Source: Medicago truncatula (Eukaryota; Streptophyta; Magnoliopsida; Fabales; Fabaceae). From it: a DNA stretch of 64,000 nt. The position numbers and the translations under genes were made by a program. How positions within the stretch are numbered: position 1 is the first letter of the stretch; every line of letters begins with the position of its first letter. The DNA is taken from contig NC_053042.1 in NCBI RefSeq assembly GCF_003473485.1, positions 50,927,762 to 50,991,761 of the forward strand. The letters run 5' to 3'. Positions 37,597-48,596 of this stretch are shown piece by piece. The notes beneath the pieces are model-generated. The model had not been told where the DNA came from and did no database searches. It saw only the letters and a list, made by a program, of their open reading frames with translations.

Positions 37597-38827
37597 ATGT
37601 TGAAGCCTACTTCCAAAAACGTGATGTTGAAGACACTTATATCGTCAACCGATTTATTCAGTGTCGTAAAAAAAATAGAGGGAGGTAGTGGATCTCATAG
37701 TAGAAAATATCATGTAGCAGCAAACCAAAGACTCATTGACGACTACTTTGCCAATGAGCCTACATATGACGATGCAATGTTTCGTCGTCGGTACTGGATG
37801 CAAAAACACGTTTTCCTTCGAATCGTTGGAGAACTTTCAATTAGTGATAACTACTTCACCCAGCGAGTTGATGCCGCCAACAAAGAAGGTATATCACCGT
37901 TAGCAAAATGTACCACATCAATGCGAATGTTAGCATATGGTGTGGCAGCAGATGCGGTCGATGAATACATCAAAATAGGAGGTACTACAACATTGAAGTG
38001 CTTACGTAGATTCTGTAAAGGAATCATACGATTGTATGAGCAAGTGTACCTGAGAGCACCAACCCAAGATGACCTTCAAAGAATACTACATGTTAGTGAA
38101 ATGCGGGGTTTCACAGGGATGATCGGGAGTATTGATTCCATGCACTGGGAGTGGAAAAATTGTCCTAAAGCATGGGAAGGTCAATTTACCAGGGGGGGAT
38201 AAGGGAACCACCACAGTTATTCTTGAAGCAGTTGCATCTCATAATCTATGGATCTGGCATGCCTTTTTTGGATGTCCAGGAACGTTGAACGATATCAACG
38301 TTCTAGACCGGTCACCGGTGTTTGATGATGTGGAACAGGGAAAGGCTCCAATGATGAATTTCTTTGTGAATCAACGTCCCTATAATATGGCATACTATCT
38401 ACCTGATGGTATCTACCCTTCTTATCCAACTTTCGTCAAATCAATTAGATTTTCTCAAAGTGAACCCGATAAGTTATTTTCAAAACATCAGGAGGCATGT
38501 CGGAAAGACATCGAACGTGCTTTTGGAGTGCTTCAAGCTCGATTTAAAATCATTCGTGAACCAGCTCGCTTGTGGGACATAGCTGATTTGGGTATCATCA
38601 TGAGGTCATGCATCATATTACATAATATGATTGTTGAGGATGAACGAGATACATATGCTCAACGTTGGACCGATTTTGAGCAATCTGAGGGAAGTGGTTC
38701 TAGTACACCGCAACCATACTCGACCGAGGTGTTACCTACTTTTGCAAATCATGTGCGTGCTAGATCTGAGTTGCGTGATCCAAATGTTCATCACGAATTG
38801 CAAGCAGATCTAGTGAAGCACATATGA
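37597..38827 (+). pseudogene. Harbinger transposase (DDE_Tnp_4, ALP1/HARBI1-like), frameshifted
   Basis: Family landmarks in order: MFRRRYWMQKHVFLRIV, KCTTSMRMLAYGVAADAVDE, first Asp in GSIDSMHWEWKNCP, VILEAVASHNLWIWHAFFG, second Asp in GTLNDINVLDRS, the YYLPDGIYPSYPTFVK segment and the Glu in DIERAFGVLQARF, ending with CIILHNMIVEDERD. The catalytic D-D-E triad is kept. Two single-base gains interrupt the frame, both in homopolymers: an A-run of 8 at 37668-37675 (7 expected) and a G-run of 7 at 38192-38198 (6 expected, to give TRGDKG). Apart from these the protein would be close to full length, so the copy is young or the runs are sequencing errors. Confidence 0.88.
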
Positions 38828-39302
38828 ACAAAGTTTGGAATGTTTCGTGATTGAAGATGATTTGTATCGTACTAAATAAATTACTTGTGTGTTGTGTGCT
38901 TGTTTGTTATCTTGCATTTTAAGCTATTTGTGTGTCGCGTGCTTAGTTTGTTGTATTGCATTTTAAGTTAAAAAAATAAATAAATTATTTAAATAAATTT
39001 TGTTTTTACAAAAGAAAAAAATTGTTAAGTGTTTCTTTATTTTAATTTAATTATAATCGATAATTGTCATTTTATGTAATTATAAAAACAAAAATATAAA
39101 ATTAAATAAGAGAATAAGAAATAAAAGATGGTGGAGTAGAGTGTTGAATGAAAAAATCATTGGAAAAGTAAAAATTGAATGTGTGTTGAATTAAAAGAGA
39201 GAAAATGATGTGGAGTGCTGAGAATTGAAAAAATGAATATTGTAACGGTCTAAGTCAATTATTATGCTTTAAAAAGTTATTACACACATATCTATAGAAT
39301 AT

Positions 39303-39599
39303 TACTCCCTCTGTCCCTATATATAAGACCCTTTTGCCAAAATCACGGGAATTAAGATAGTGGATATTTGTATTAAAGTTGTTTGTAATCACTATTGTTT
39401 TTACAATTTTATCCTTTAAGAAAGAAGGTTAGTTTATGTTTTCAACATGTTATTTATTGTTGATTGAAGAAAAAGATGTATAATAAATAGGGGCATGTAT
39501 GTAAATAAATAATTAATGTAGTTGGAAATAACAAATGGGTCTCATAAAAAGGACAAAAAAAATTCTCAAAAGGGTGTTATAATTAGGGACGAGGGAGTA
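39303..39599. mobile_element. MITE, CTCCCTCCGTCCC-type family, copy C
   Basis: 297 bp from TACTCCCTCTGTCCCTATAT to TTAGGGACGAGGGAGTA, with TA at each edge. It lies 50 bp past the Harbinger end and about 100 bp upstream of the first carboxylesterase ATG, so it is part of that gene's proximal promoter. Confidence 0.8.
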
Positions 39600-39705
39600 C
39601 TAATTTTATTGCGTGTTCTAACCAGATCAGGTTGGACTTGTCATCACATAATCACTACTCTTATAAAAATCCAAACACTCCCCTGTTTCTAACAACTCTG
39701 AATCA

Positions 39706-40680
39706 ATGGCATCCATCACCACCGATGCAACAAAACACATCATCTCAGAAATTCCTACCTATATCACAGTCTACAGCGACGGCACCGTCGACCGTCCACG
39801 GCAAGCACCGACAGTACCACCCAATCCCGACCACCCAAATTCACCATCCAAAGACATCATCATCTCTCAAAACCCCAACATCTCTGCTCGTATCTACCTC
39901 CCCAAAAACCCCACTACAAAACTTCCCATCTTGGTCTTCTTCCATGGCGGTGGTTTCTTCTTTGAATCCGCTTTCTCCAAACTCTACCACGAACACTTCA
40001 ACGTCTTCGTTCCGCAAGCAAATTCAATAGTTGTTTCTGTTGAATACAGACTTGCTCCAGAACACCCTCTACCTGCTTGTTATAATGATTGTTGGAACTC
40101 ACTCCAATGGGTTGCTTCCAATTCTGCCCCAAACCCCGTTAACCCGGAATCATGGTTAATTAACCACGGTGATTTCAACAGAGTTTTCATTGGTGGTGAT
40201 AGTGCTGGTGGTAACATAGTTCATAACATCGCTATGCGTGCTGGCTCTGAAGCTTTACCTAATGGTGTTAAACTATTAGGAGCTATTTTACAACAGCCTT
40301 ATTTCTATAGTTCATACCCTGTTGGATTAGAAAGTGTTAAACTTAAGAGTTCTGATAAAGATTTCCACTATTCTGTTTGGAATTTTGTGTATCCTTCAGC
40401 ACCCGGTGGGATTGATAATCCTATGATTAATCCTGTGGGTATAGGGGCACCTAGTTTGGATGGACTTGGTTGTGACAGGATTATTATTTGTGTTGCTGGG
40501 AAAGATGGAATTAGGGAGAGAGGGGTTTGGTATTATGAGCTTGTGAAGAAGAGTGGTTGGAAAGGGAAATTGGAATTGTTTGAAGAAGAAGATGAAGATC
40601 ATGTTTATCATATCTTTCATCCTGAATCTGAGAGTGGTCAAAAATTGATCAAGCATTTGGCTTCCTTTCTTCATGAGTAA
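39706..40680 (+). CDS. Carboxylesterase (CXE / 2-hydroxyisoflavanone dehydratase-like), copy 1, 324 aa
   Basis: A single-exon alpha/beta hydrolase of the plant CXE family, which also contains GID1 and the legume 2-hydroxyisoflavanone dehydratases. The oxyanion motif HGGG is at 80-83 (FFHGGGFFFES), the nucleophile elbow GDSAGG at 164-169 with Ser166, and the remaining triad candidates are Asp267 (AGKDGIRERG) and His299 (EDHVYHIF). YRLAPEHPLPA (114-124) is the usual family block. The length of 324 aa is normal. The serine nucleophile argues for esterase activity; dehydratases of this family often carry Thr there. Substrate unknown. The neighbour at 42609-43565 is a close tandem duplicate. Probably cytosolic, as no signal peptide is seen. 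Confidence 0.92.
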   Translation: MASITTDATKHIISEIPTYITVYSDGTVDRPRQAPTVPPNPDHPNSPSKDIIISQNPNISARIYLPKNPTTKLPILVFFHGGGFFFESAFSKLYHEHFNVFVPQANSIVVSVEYRLAPEHPLPACYNDCWNSLQWVASNSAPNPVNPESWLINHGDFNRVFIGGDSAGGNIVHNIAMRAGSEALPNGVKLLGAILQQPYFYSSYPVGLESVKLKSSDKDFHYSVWNFVYPSAPGGIDNPMINPVGIGAPSLDGLGCDRIIICVAGKDGIRERGVWYYELVKKSGWKGKLELFEEEDEDHVYHIFHPESESGQKLIKHLASFLHE

Positions 40681-41533
40681 GGAAATGTTTTTCCTTTATG
40701 TGTTTGTGTTGTACTGTTTTAGATTGCAATAGTAGCAATCATCATGAGATGTTTTTGTGTTACTAATTACTATTACTAATAATAATTATTTCTTGTGATC
40801 ATGTACTTGTGAGTTAATTAGTAAGTGTATTGTGTAATTATAAAGTTCATTATGGGTTAATCGTCGTATTCCATGTTATATTTTGCACACCACAAATTCT
40901 TCAAAAAAGTTTGTATAAAATATCTTCATGCTAACCGATGCTCGTGACACAATTGCTTAAGAAAAGAAAAAAAAATTGAATTTGAAAAGAGCAATATCTT
41001 TTTTACACTTTAATGGTTGTTACACAAGTTCCGAAATTGTTTTGGTATATTTGGTAGGGGCAACCGATAAGCTATAAGCTATAAGCTATAACCTCAAATG
41101 TGAATAGCGTCTGAAAAATAAATTATAAGTTCGTGGTGAAAAGAGCGTTACCAAACAAGATTTTTTTGTCAAATGAACTTATGAACTATCTACTATAAAC
41201 TATAAGCTAGCTTTTTAACCTTGAGAAAGAGAGCCATTGCATCAATTGATATGCATAACTCACTTTTGGTAGATCAACCTTTTTGCCTTAAGCTAAGGCC
41301 TTTTGGGACAATGTTTTTCTCTCTCCAATACAAGAAAGTTTCTTATCTTGAAATCTTCAACCTTTCTGCCTTATATAATACAAGAAAGTTGGTTATCATT
41401 TTTGCTGTAAGAGCTATAATGTAATTTTGATTTTTCTCAGTATTCAATTTACATTTGCATGATTACAAAATTATGGTAAAACACCAAATTACATTGGTTC
41501 TAGTGGAATTGATTTTAAATCCCTTAAATAATT
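40681..41533 (+). other. 3' flank of carboxylesterase copy 1, duplicated behind copy 2
   Basis: Highly similar to 43566-44210: both begin GGAAATGTTTTTCCTTTATG and contain GATTGCAATAGTAGCAATC. The last part (41236-41395) is one copy of a downstream module that recurs behind PAH genes. Confidence 0.75.
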
Positions 41534-41890
41534 TACTCACTCCATCCTAAATTGTAAGGAAAAAAATCAAATAACATTTGTTAAGAAAACTAAAATATAA
41601 GAAATTGGAGTATAATTTTGTGTTTTTTTAGGAATAAGTTTCATAGGAAGATGTAAAATAATTTTCATTGGCTATTGATTATGTAGAAAATGAAAAAAAA
41701 TAGAAAACTGAATGTAATTTGCATTTAATTTCATGAGAATAAGCAAAAAAAATTCTTGAAAAAAAATGATTAAAAAGAAAAGATTAAATAGAATAAAAGT
41801 TTATCTTTTGCTTATATTTTGCGACAAAAAAGTAAGTTTTTTTTTTTTTATTATTTTTTTTTTATAAATATTTTGGGACAGAGGAAATAT
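41534..41890. mobile_element. Degenerate MITE
   Basis: Left end TACTCACTCCATCCTAAATT, right end AATATTTTGGGACAGAGGAAATA, an imperfect inverted pair, with A- and T-rich interior. Related in type to the CTCCCTCCGTCCC-like families. Confidence 0.5.
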
Positions 41891-42076
41891 TCAGTTTGAG
41901 GTTTGTGGAAGGATGACAAAAACATCCATAAATGTCTCCAAATCTGGATTATCCGTTTGGCAGATATAAAATGAACACATGTATCATACTTAGCGCAATC
42001 ATTGATGCCTATTTACATTCATAAAGAGGAGTATTTGTTTGTTAGCTGTAAATATTGTGTTTCATGTAGCACTTGA

Positions 42077-42191
42077 GTGATATAGAGTTAGGTGATATTG
42101 ACCAATCACAATGTCATAATGTTTGTGTTTCTCTCTCTTTCACAAACATTGTGACATTGTGATTGACCAATGTCACCTAACTCTATGTCAC
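42077..42191. repeat. Near-perfect 51-bp inverted repeat (hairpin) upstream of carboxylesterase copy 2
   Basis: Arms GTGATATAGAGTTAGGTGAT...AATGTTTGTG and CACAAACATTGTGACATTGT...CTCTATGTCAC fold on a short CT-rich loop (TTTCTCTCTCTTT). By eye only five positions differ over 51, and three of these are T/C differences that would still pair as G-U in one RNA strand. Could be a small palindromic MITE or a small-RNA precursor. Confidence 0.8.
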
Positions 42192-42505
42192 ACAATGAAC
42201 TTTATGATGAATATAACGTTTTAAAATCATAACATTATTGAATCCAATGAATTAAGATCATCTCCATATATACTAATAGATATATTTCCATTTATTGCAG
42301 GAAATGAATAATGTTTGTGTTTCTCTCTTTCACAAACATTGTGACAGACCAATATCACCAATGTCACCTAACTCTATATCATACAATGGACTTTGTGATG
42401 AATATAATAACCTTTTAAAATCATAACATTATTGAATCCAATGAATTAAGATCATCTCCATATATACTAATGGATATATTTTCATTTATTGCAGGAAATG
42501 AATAG
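42118..42505 (+). repeat. 192-bp tandem duplication upstream of carboxylesterase copy 2
   Basis: Units at 42118-42309 and 42310-42505. Both contain TCATAACATTATTGAATCCA, GATCATCTCCATATATACTA and TTTATTGCAGGAAATGAATA. The second unit repeats only the right arm of the hairpin. Confidence 0.85.
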
Positions 42506-42608
42506 AATTTTAACTCAAATCCAATGTAAACATACCACTCTAAGAGTACTAACACATTATCCTCTCCATATATAATAATGGAATTTTCTCTCTAGTATCT
42601 CTGAATCA

Positions 42609-43565
42609 ATGGCAACCACCGATGTACCAAAACACATTATCTCTGAAATTCCTACCTATATCACAGTCTACAGCGACGGCACAGTCGACCGTCCACGGCA
42701 ACCACCGACGGTACCACCCAATCCCAACCACCCAAACTCACCATCCAAAGACATCATCATCTCTCAAAACCCCAATATCTCCGCTCGTATCTACCTCCCC
42801 AAAAACCCCACCACAAAACTCCCCATCTTAGTCTTCTTCCATGGCGGTGGTTTCTTCTTCGAGTCCGCTTTCTCCAAAGTGCACCACGAACACTTCAACA
42901 TCTTCATTCCACTAGCAAATTCAATAGTTGTTTCTGTTGAATACAGACTCGCTCCAGAACACCCTCTACCTGCTTGTTATAATGACTGTTGGAATTCACT
43001 CCAATGGGTTGCTTCTAATTCTGCGAAAAACCCAGTTAACCCGGAACCGTGGTTAATTAACCATGGTGATTTCAACAGAGTTTTCATTGGTGGTGCTAGT
43101 GCTGGTGGTAACATAGTTCATAACATCGCTATGCGTGCTGGCTCTGAAGCTTTACCCAATGATGTTAAATTATTAGGAGCTATTTTACAACACCCTTTAT
43201 TCTATAGTTCATACCCTGTTGGATTGGAAAATGTTAAACTTAAAGATTTCTACTCTTACCTTTGGAATTTTGTGTATCCATCAGCACCTGGTGGAATTGA
43301 TAATCCTATGGTTAATCCTGTGGGCATAGGGGCACCTAGTTTGGATGGACTTGGTTGTGATAGGATGATTGTTTGTGTTGCTGGGAAAGATAAACTTAGG
43401 GAGAGAGGGGTTTGGTATTATGAGCTTATAAAGAAGAGTGGTTGGAAAGGGAAATTGGAGTTGTTCGAAGAAGAAGATGAAGATCATGTTTATCATATAT
43501 TTCATCCTGAATCTGAGAGTGGTCAGAAATTGATCAAGCATTTGGCTTCCTTTCTTCATGAGTAA
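42609..43565 (+). CDS. Carboxylesterase (CXE-like), copy 2, 318 aa, with GASAGG elbow
   Basis: Tandem duplicate of the gene at 39706, single exon, same family blocks (HGGG at 78-81, YRLAPEHPLPA). Triad candidates Ser164, Asp261 and His293 are all present. Two differences stand out: the nucleophile elbow is GASAGG (Ala163) where the family, and copy 1, have GDSAGG, and four codons (SSDK of copy 1) are missing near residue 213. The Asp beside the nucleophile is strongly conserved in this family, so activity or substrate choice may have changed, but the reading frame is intact and most differences elsewhere are conservative. Its promoter is unrelated to that of copy 1 and carries the hairpin and tandem duplication. 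Confidence 0.92.
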   Translation: MATTDVPKHIISEIPTYITVYSDGTVDRPRQPPTVPPNPNHPNSPSKDIIISQNPNISARIYLPKNPTTKLPILVFFHGGGFFFESAFSKVHHEHFNIFIPLANSIVVSVEYRLAPEHPLPACYNDCWNSLQWVASNSAKNPVNPEPWLINHGDFNRVFIGGASAGGNIVHNIAMRAGSEALPNDVKLLGAILQHPLFYSSYPVGLENVKLKDFYSYLWNFVYPSAPGGIDNPMVNPVGIGAPSLDGLGCDRMIVCVAGKDKLRERGVWYYELIKKSGWKGKLELFEEEDEDHVYHIFHPESESGQKLIKHLASFLHE

Positions 43566-45278
43566 GGAAATGTTTTTCCTTTATGTGTTTGTGTTGTACT
43601 GTTTTAGATTGCAATAGTAGCAATCATCATGAGATGTTGTGTTTGTGTTACTAATTACTATTACTAATAATAATGATTTCTTGTGATCATGTACTTGTGA
43701 GTTAATTAGTAAGTGTATTGTGTAATTATAAAGTTTATTACCTACTCGTTTTCTTTTCACAGATGATTATTATGGGTTAATCATATTCCATGTTATATTT
43801 TGCAGACCACAAATTCTTTTGAACTGTGTCTATAAAATAGGGTCATGCTAACCGGTGCTCCTTACACAATTGTTTAGGAAACAAAAAAAATAAATTTTGA
43901 ATTTGAAAAGAGCATTTTTTTACACTTTACGTGGTTGTTACACAAGTTCCAATATAGTTTTAGACTTTTAGTATATTTGGTTCCTTAACAAGTACCCTAA
44001 GGGCACTTGTTAGTCCATAAAATAGACATAGTATTGTATCGATTGATATGCACAACTCACTTTTGGTACATCAACCTTTTTGTTTTAAGCATAAGGCCTT
44101 TTGGGACAATGTTTTTCTCTCTCCAATACAAGAAAGTTTCTTATCTTGAAATCTTCAATCTTTCTGCCTTACATAATACAAGAAAGATGGTTGTCATTTT
44201 TGCTGTAAGCGCTATAAGCAGAATCACATTCAATAGTAGTTAGAAAGTGGATATGATTGAAACAATCCCTACAATCATGATGGATCTTAATTGTTGCAGT
44301 AGACCTATAAGAAAATGGGCAATGTTATCAGTATATATAACATTGAGCTTTTTGATTTCATTGATTATTACTGTGTCAATCTTCAGGGATGAACAATGAT
44401 AAGTATCACCAGAACACAACCATGTAAGAGTGATCTGTCATGATTGGGTTCTGTCCTCAGTTGTTCAAATAATGTGCAGGAGCTTTGGTCATTTTGTTTT
44501 GGTTTTGAATTGTTTTATGAAATTATTACAAAGTAGAGGTTTATGTCTTTTTGCAATAAGTACAAGGCATGTGGGACAATATCTTTTATTCTCAATTATG
44601 CAGGTATTCTCTTTCAAATTCCTCCAATTTTCGTCCTTTTCTGCTGCCTCCATTGTGCTCATCTTCTCAAGATGTAGAAGGGGACTCAGCATTAAGGCGT
44701 ATCAGGTTGCTTCTTAAAGGATAAAGTTCACCCCAGCTCAACTTTAAGCAATAAATGAATCACTCATTTATCTGAATTTATTAATCTACTAGGGACTGAG
44801 GCAGACGATTTGTTTTGAGGGGTCATTACATCCCTTCTTCTTTTAATCTTTTTTTTTTCTTTCATTTATATCTTTTCAATAATACCCTGCGAAAAAAATC
44901 ATTTATTTTGACAGCCAAAAAGACATCTTTAATTATATTTTATAACAACAATTTGAGTAAATTTTAGTTGACCCAAAAATGAACCCATTCATTCAAGAAA
45001 AATTTCTCATTTCCACAATTGAGATCCTACTCAGTGAAAAATCTATGTCTCACATTGAATGAATATGAAACTATGATATCATCTTAAAATTTTGGGTTGC
45101 ATCAATTGCAATGGAGTCGACGACAGGGTCTGCCCCTTTGTTGGGCTTGGGTCTGTTACAGATTAACTTTCATTTATTGTGTGGCCCAATTCATTCGGAT
45201 TCTTGTTGGCCCCCTTTAGTCTTATTTTATCAAATATTTTAGTGTAATTATCTTTATTCTTACCCTAAGTTTGTTAAT
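43566..45278. other. 3' flank of carboxylesterase copy 2 and spacer
   Basis: 43566-44210 mirrors the flank of copy 1, including the downstream module at 44029-44190. A small palindrome AACAAGTACCCTAAGGGCACTTGTT lies near 43987 (core only: ACCCTAAGGG). 44390-44720 has mixed open frames without domain character. No gene recognised up to the PAH promoter. Confidence 0.5.
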
Positions 45279-45317
45279 AGGTAGTTGGTTTGTTAATTCT
45301 CTACTAACTCTATACAT
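45279..45317 (+). promoter_or_regulatory. Conserved promoter block of PAH gene 1
   Basis: GGTAGTTGGTTTGTTAATTC then TCTACTAACTCTATACA. The block is shared with PAH gene 2 (49489-49528) and PAH gene 5 (58010-58091). CTATACA is the likely TATA element, about 250 bp before the ATG. Confidence 0.6.
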
Positions 45318-45562
45318 TTGAGGCGGCGCGGCGCATCTCAGGTACTCATTTGCCTCATTCATATTCTTATGTTCTCTTCCCTCTATACCTTTTGAATTTA
45401 GGTTTGGTTTTGTTTTGAATTGGAACAGATTTAACAGAGTTATCATTTAACTCATTCATATTCTTATGTTCTCTTCCCTCTCTACCTTTTGAATTTAGGT
45501 TTGGTTTAATTTTGAATTGGAACAGATTAAACAGAGTTATTTATTTAACATTTCCCTTGAAG

Positions 45563-45901
45563 ATGAGGAGACACAGAGTAGATGCCAAGATTGGTGAAGC
45601 AGTGTCGTTTGTTATGGAAGTAAAACATGTGTTTCAAAATAGGAGGGAGAAGTATGATGAATTTTTGAAAATTCTAGATGATTTCTCGGCCGAAAGAATT
45701 GATCGAGCAGCTGTGAAAGAAGGAATGACGGAGTTGTTAAAAGATCATAAAGGTTTAATTTCAAGATTCAACATCTTCTTGCCACCAGGACAAGAAATCT
45801 CACTTCCATTGGATGATGATGAACAACGAGGTGATGGATTAGCATTCGAAGATGAACAGAAACATGAAATCTCACTTCCATTTGATGATCAGCAACAATA
45901 A
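45563..45901 (+). CDS. PAH gene 1: single paired-amphipathic-helix protein (112 aa)
   Basis: A short intronless frame, ATG at 45563 in the family context TTGAAGATGAGGAG. Residues about 16-75 form one PAH domain of the Sin3 type: [52 protein letters not shown]. The acidic tail ends in a repeat of [11 protein letters not shown] / EISLPFDDQQQ. PAH domains are four-helix bundles by which Sin3 co-repressors bind transcription factors. This protein has neither further PAH domains nor the histone-deacetylase-interaction domain of Sin3 (more than 1000 aa). An acidic continuation after the stop (LEFKGEQKDD at 45914 onward) suggests the ancestral tail was longer. Role is inferred as adaptor or competitor only. 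Confidence 0.8.
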   Translation: MRRHRVDAKIGEAVSFVMEVKHVFQNRREKYDEFLKILDDFSAERIDRAAVKEGMTELLKDHKGLISRFNIFLPPGQEISLPLDDDEQRGDGLAFEDEQKHEISLPFDDQQQ

Positions 45902-48372
45902 GCTGATGAATTGGAGTTTAAAGGTGAACAGAAAGATGATTGATTACAATATCATGTCACTAGGTTGATCTATAAAATGACAGGTTTTTTGGTACTTTTG
46001 TCTATTTTTTCTTGAATTGTTGTATGAAATAAAGTGCAGGATAGTAATATTCAAGTTGCATTACATGTTAAACTTTTTGATCAGTTAAGTGTCAATTTCA
46101 CAGTAATTTTTTTTTCCTTCCATTGTATGCTTTGCAGATTACTCATTCTTATTTCTTCAACTAATGTGTATAGACATTTTACATTCAACTCACTTTTAAC
46201 TAAAGTCAATTTTATAAAATCAATTCATTCAGAATCATGTAATAATCACATGTAAGTGCTGTGCAGATTCTATTAGTCATTGACAACAAAGAATATTGTG
46301 TAATTAAGTTCGCAGATTTTGTGAGTCATTGACAGGAAAGCATATTATGTAGGATAGCAAACATATCTTGTACTTTAAGTGTGTAATTGTTTAGGATTAT
46401 TGTGTTGTTGTTCTTTTTCTTATTTGCAGCCTGGTGCATACAATGCAAATTGTATTCCGCCTGCAAACTCTTATTGCGTTGTAATTGTTTGATCCACTCA
46501 CCGTAATTTATTACCATAGTCACATAATTCTCTTGACATGTTGTGGACATGAATTGGTACTTGCGTACCAAATTCTTCTCATGTCGTTTACCACGACCCC
46601 GAACCCGTACAGCGTGCCAATAGGAATTGTGAATTATGTGACATTGATTATAACCTTCCTCCTCCATTTTTGACGGGCAGTGCTGATATTTTCTTTCTTT
46701 TCCTTTCTTCCACTCATTAAGTTCCCTTTATTTCTCCTTTACAATTTTTTGTATTTCAAATTAATGGATTTTCAATCTTCCATATTCAATCATGGAGTCT
46801 GTGGGGGAAAGGTTTAGTTTGTGCCGTTTTAGTTCCGATAAAAGTCTGTGCTGTTTTGAGGAAGGAAAATGCAAATAATTCAAAGGAAAATAATAAAATC
46901 TCCTTCAAATGAATTTGTGGGAAATATATAAAGCTATGTCACGCTTCTAAGAACCTCAGAAGTGGTAGATTATAGAGCTGCATTTATTTCTCTCACCAAC
47001 TGTGTTAACAGTTTAATTTGATGGGTTGTGAGTGTTTTTTCAAAATTAAAAAGTCTTGTGTTGTTTAGTGAAAACTCAAGATAAGTCAATGTATTTACCC
47101 ATTGTTTTAAGGGATTTACTGATGAGGATTTACTGATGAGCACCCTGCATATGCATACATGGTACTCTTTATAAAGAGTGGATTCAATACATTGAAATTT
47201 GTAATATTTAAGTTTTGAAGGAATAATTTATAAATTTTAGATTTTTAAAGAGTGTTTCGAAGACACTCGTTAGCAAAACTCTTATTTTAACTAAGCCACT
47301 CATCCTTTCTCATTTCTTTATAACTCTCAAATTTTTATAATATATTAAAATTCTCACAATTATAATTGATTTAGTTGTTTAAACATTACTAGCGTCAAGA
47401 CCAAGACGGTCACTAAGGTGTCATGTCTTTCCATTTTTATTTTTTTTTGAAGAAAATGTCTTCCCGTTTTTATTTGACAATAAACAATAACATTGTATTG
47501 TACAAAAGAAACGATAATATTGTAAAAAATAATTAAATGAATGGTAAAATTGGAAGAAACAATGTTACACAAAAACACAATATTTTTTATATAAGGTTAA
47601 AATAAAGTTTTTCATTGTGTCCAATATTGTTCATATTATTGTGGATTGTTCATCATGTTGTTGTGGATTGTTCCTATTTGAATGAGATTTCACTAATTTT
47701 TAATTGATAATTTAAATAAAATGATAAAATAGTTTAAATGAAGGGTAATATTTAAAAGAAAAAATCCAAGCCAAAAAGAGTGTATTTCTTTTCTTTTTTT
47801 TGGGTGGAAAGAGTGTATTCCTTTATATATTGGTAAATAAGATTTCACTACAAATTCACCAATTAAACTATTTTTTCGAAGTTCTAATTAAAATATAAAA
47901 GTTTAACTGAAGTATAAAAATCCTATTATTTTTTGTCTTGAAAGTTGAAACCACTGATTTTTTTTAAGGCAAAAGCAAAATGACATAAAAAAAAAAAGAG
48001 TGGCTTTCAACTAAATTGCTACTCAACTCTAATATTTTATGAAATGCTCATGAATATTATTAAAAAAAGAAAAAATTACATAAAAATTGGGGACATAAAT
48101 CTAACCCAGTAAAACTATACAAGAGTGTACATCAACCCAAAATGGATAATACAAAAATTAAAACAACGCACAAGTGTATCATATTCTAATTAATTCTAAA
48201 TCTAATTAAAGGTCTTCGATGCAGTGATGGAACTCTCGCTCAACACTGAGGCGGTTCATGTACCTTAACTCTCAGCAACAATGACAGCAAGATAAACTAC
48301 CCTTTCAACCCTCCTATATGGCACCTCTAAAAAAAACTTAATTACTACTCTCTTATTTTATCTAATCTAATC
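45902..48372. other. Spacer without recognised gene
   Basis: Contains the PAH gene 1 3' flank with the family block CTATAAAATGACAGG (45969), then AT-rich DNA. A 113-codon minus-strand frame at 46326-46667 shows no known domain and atypical composition and is not called. 47250-47275 carries GTGTTTCGAAGACACTCG, a short palindrome related to one at 56775. Confidence 0.45.
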
Positions 48373-48442
48373 TAATAATAATAATAATAAGAATAATAAT
48401 AATAATTTGTTCAAATAATAATAATAATAATAATAATAAAGT
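48373..48442. repeat. AAT/ATA trinucleotide microsatellite
   Basis: Two interrupted runs of AAT repeats, 48373-48404 and 48415-48440, separated by TTTGTTCA. Confidence 0.9.
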
Positions 48443-48596
48443 AAAAATAATGATATAGTTAAGTTACAAAAACTCCTCATATTTCCTACTTGAATCATTA
48501 TTTTGAATCCACTTTTATTCATAACCCACAACAATGTTTTATTTATGAATCCAAAGTATATCAAAGATGAACAACCACGTTACATAAATAAATAAA

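Larger units (their letters stand above)
35569..39250 (+). mobile_element. PIF/Harbinger element, near full length, decayed
   Basis: 3.68 kb with a TAA duplication at both edges (35566-35568, 39251-39253), the 3-bp target of PIF/Harbinger. Ends read GACCAAGTGCAATGG and, inverted, GACCGTTACAAT, short imperfect TIRs. It carries both genes of the superfamily in the usual order: a Myb/SANT-like ORF1 and a DDE transposase ORF2. Both are broken by a few small changes, so the copy is probably immobile alone. Confidence 0.88.

Noticed and set aside
44430-44717. 95-codon plus-strand frame after carboxylesterase copy 2
   Set aside because: Not preserved behind copy 1 and without domain features.
46326-46667. 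113-codon minus-strand frame beginning MEEEGYNQCH
   Set aside because: No known domain, unusual residue mix, no conserved neighbours; could be chance in this AT-rich spacer.
48367-48564. Tyrosine/leucine-rich minus-strand frame
   Set aside because: Product of the AAT microsatellite.
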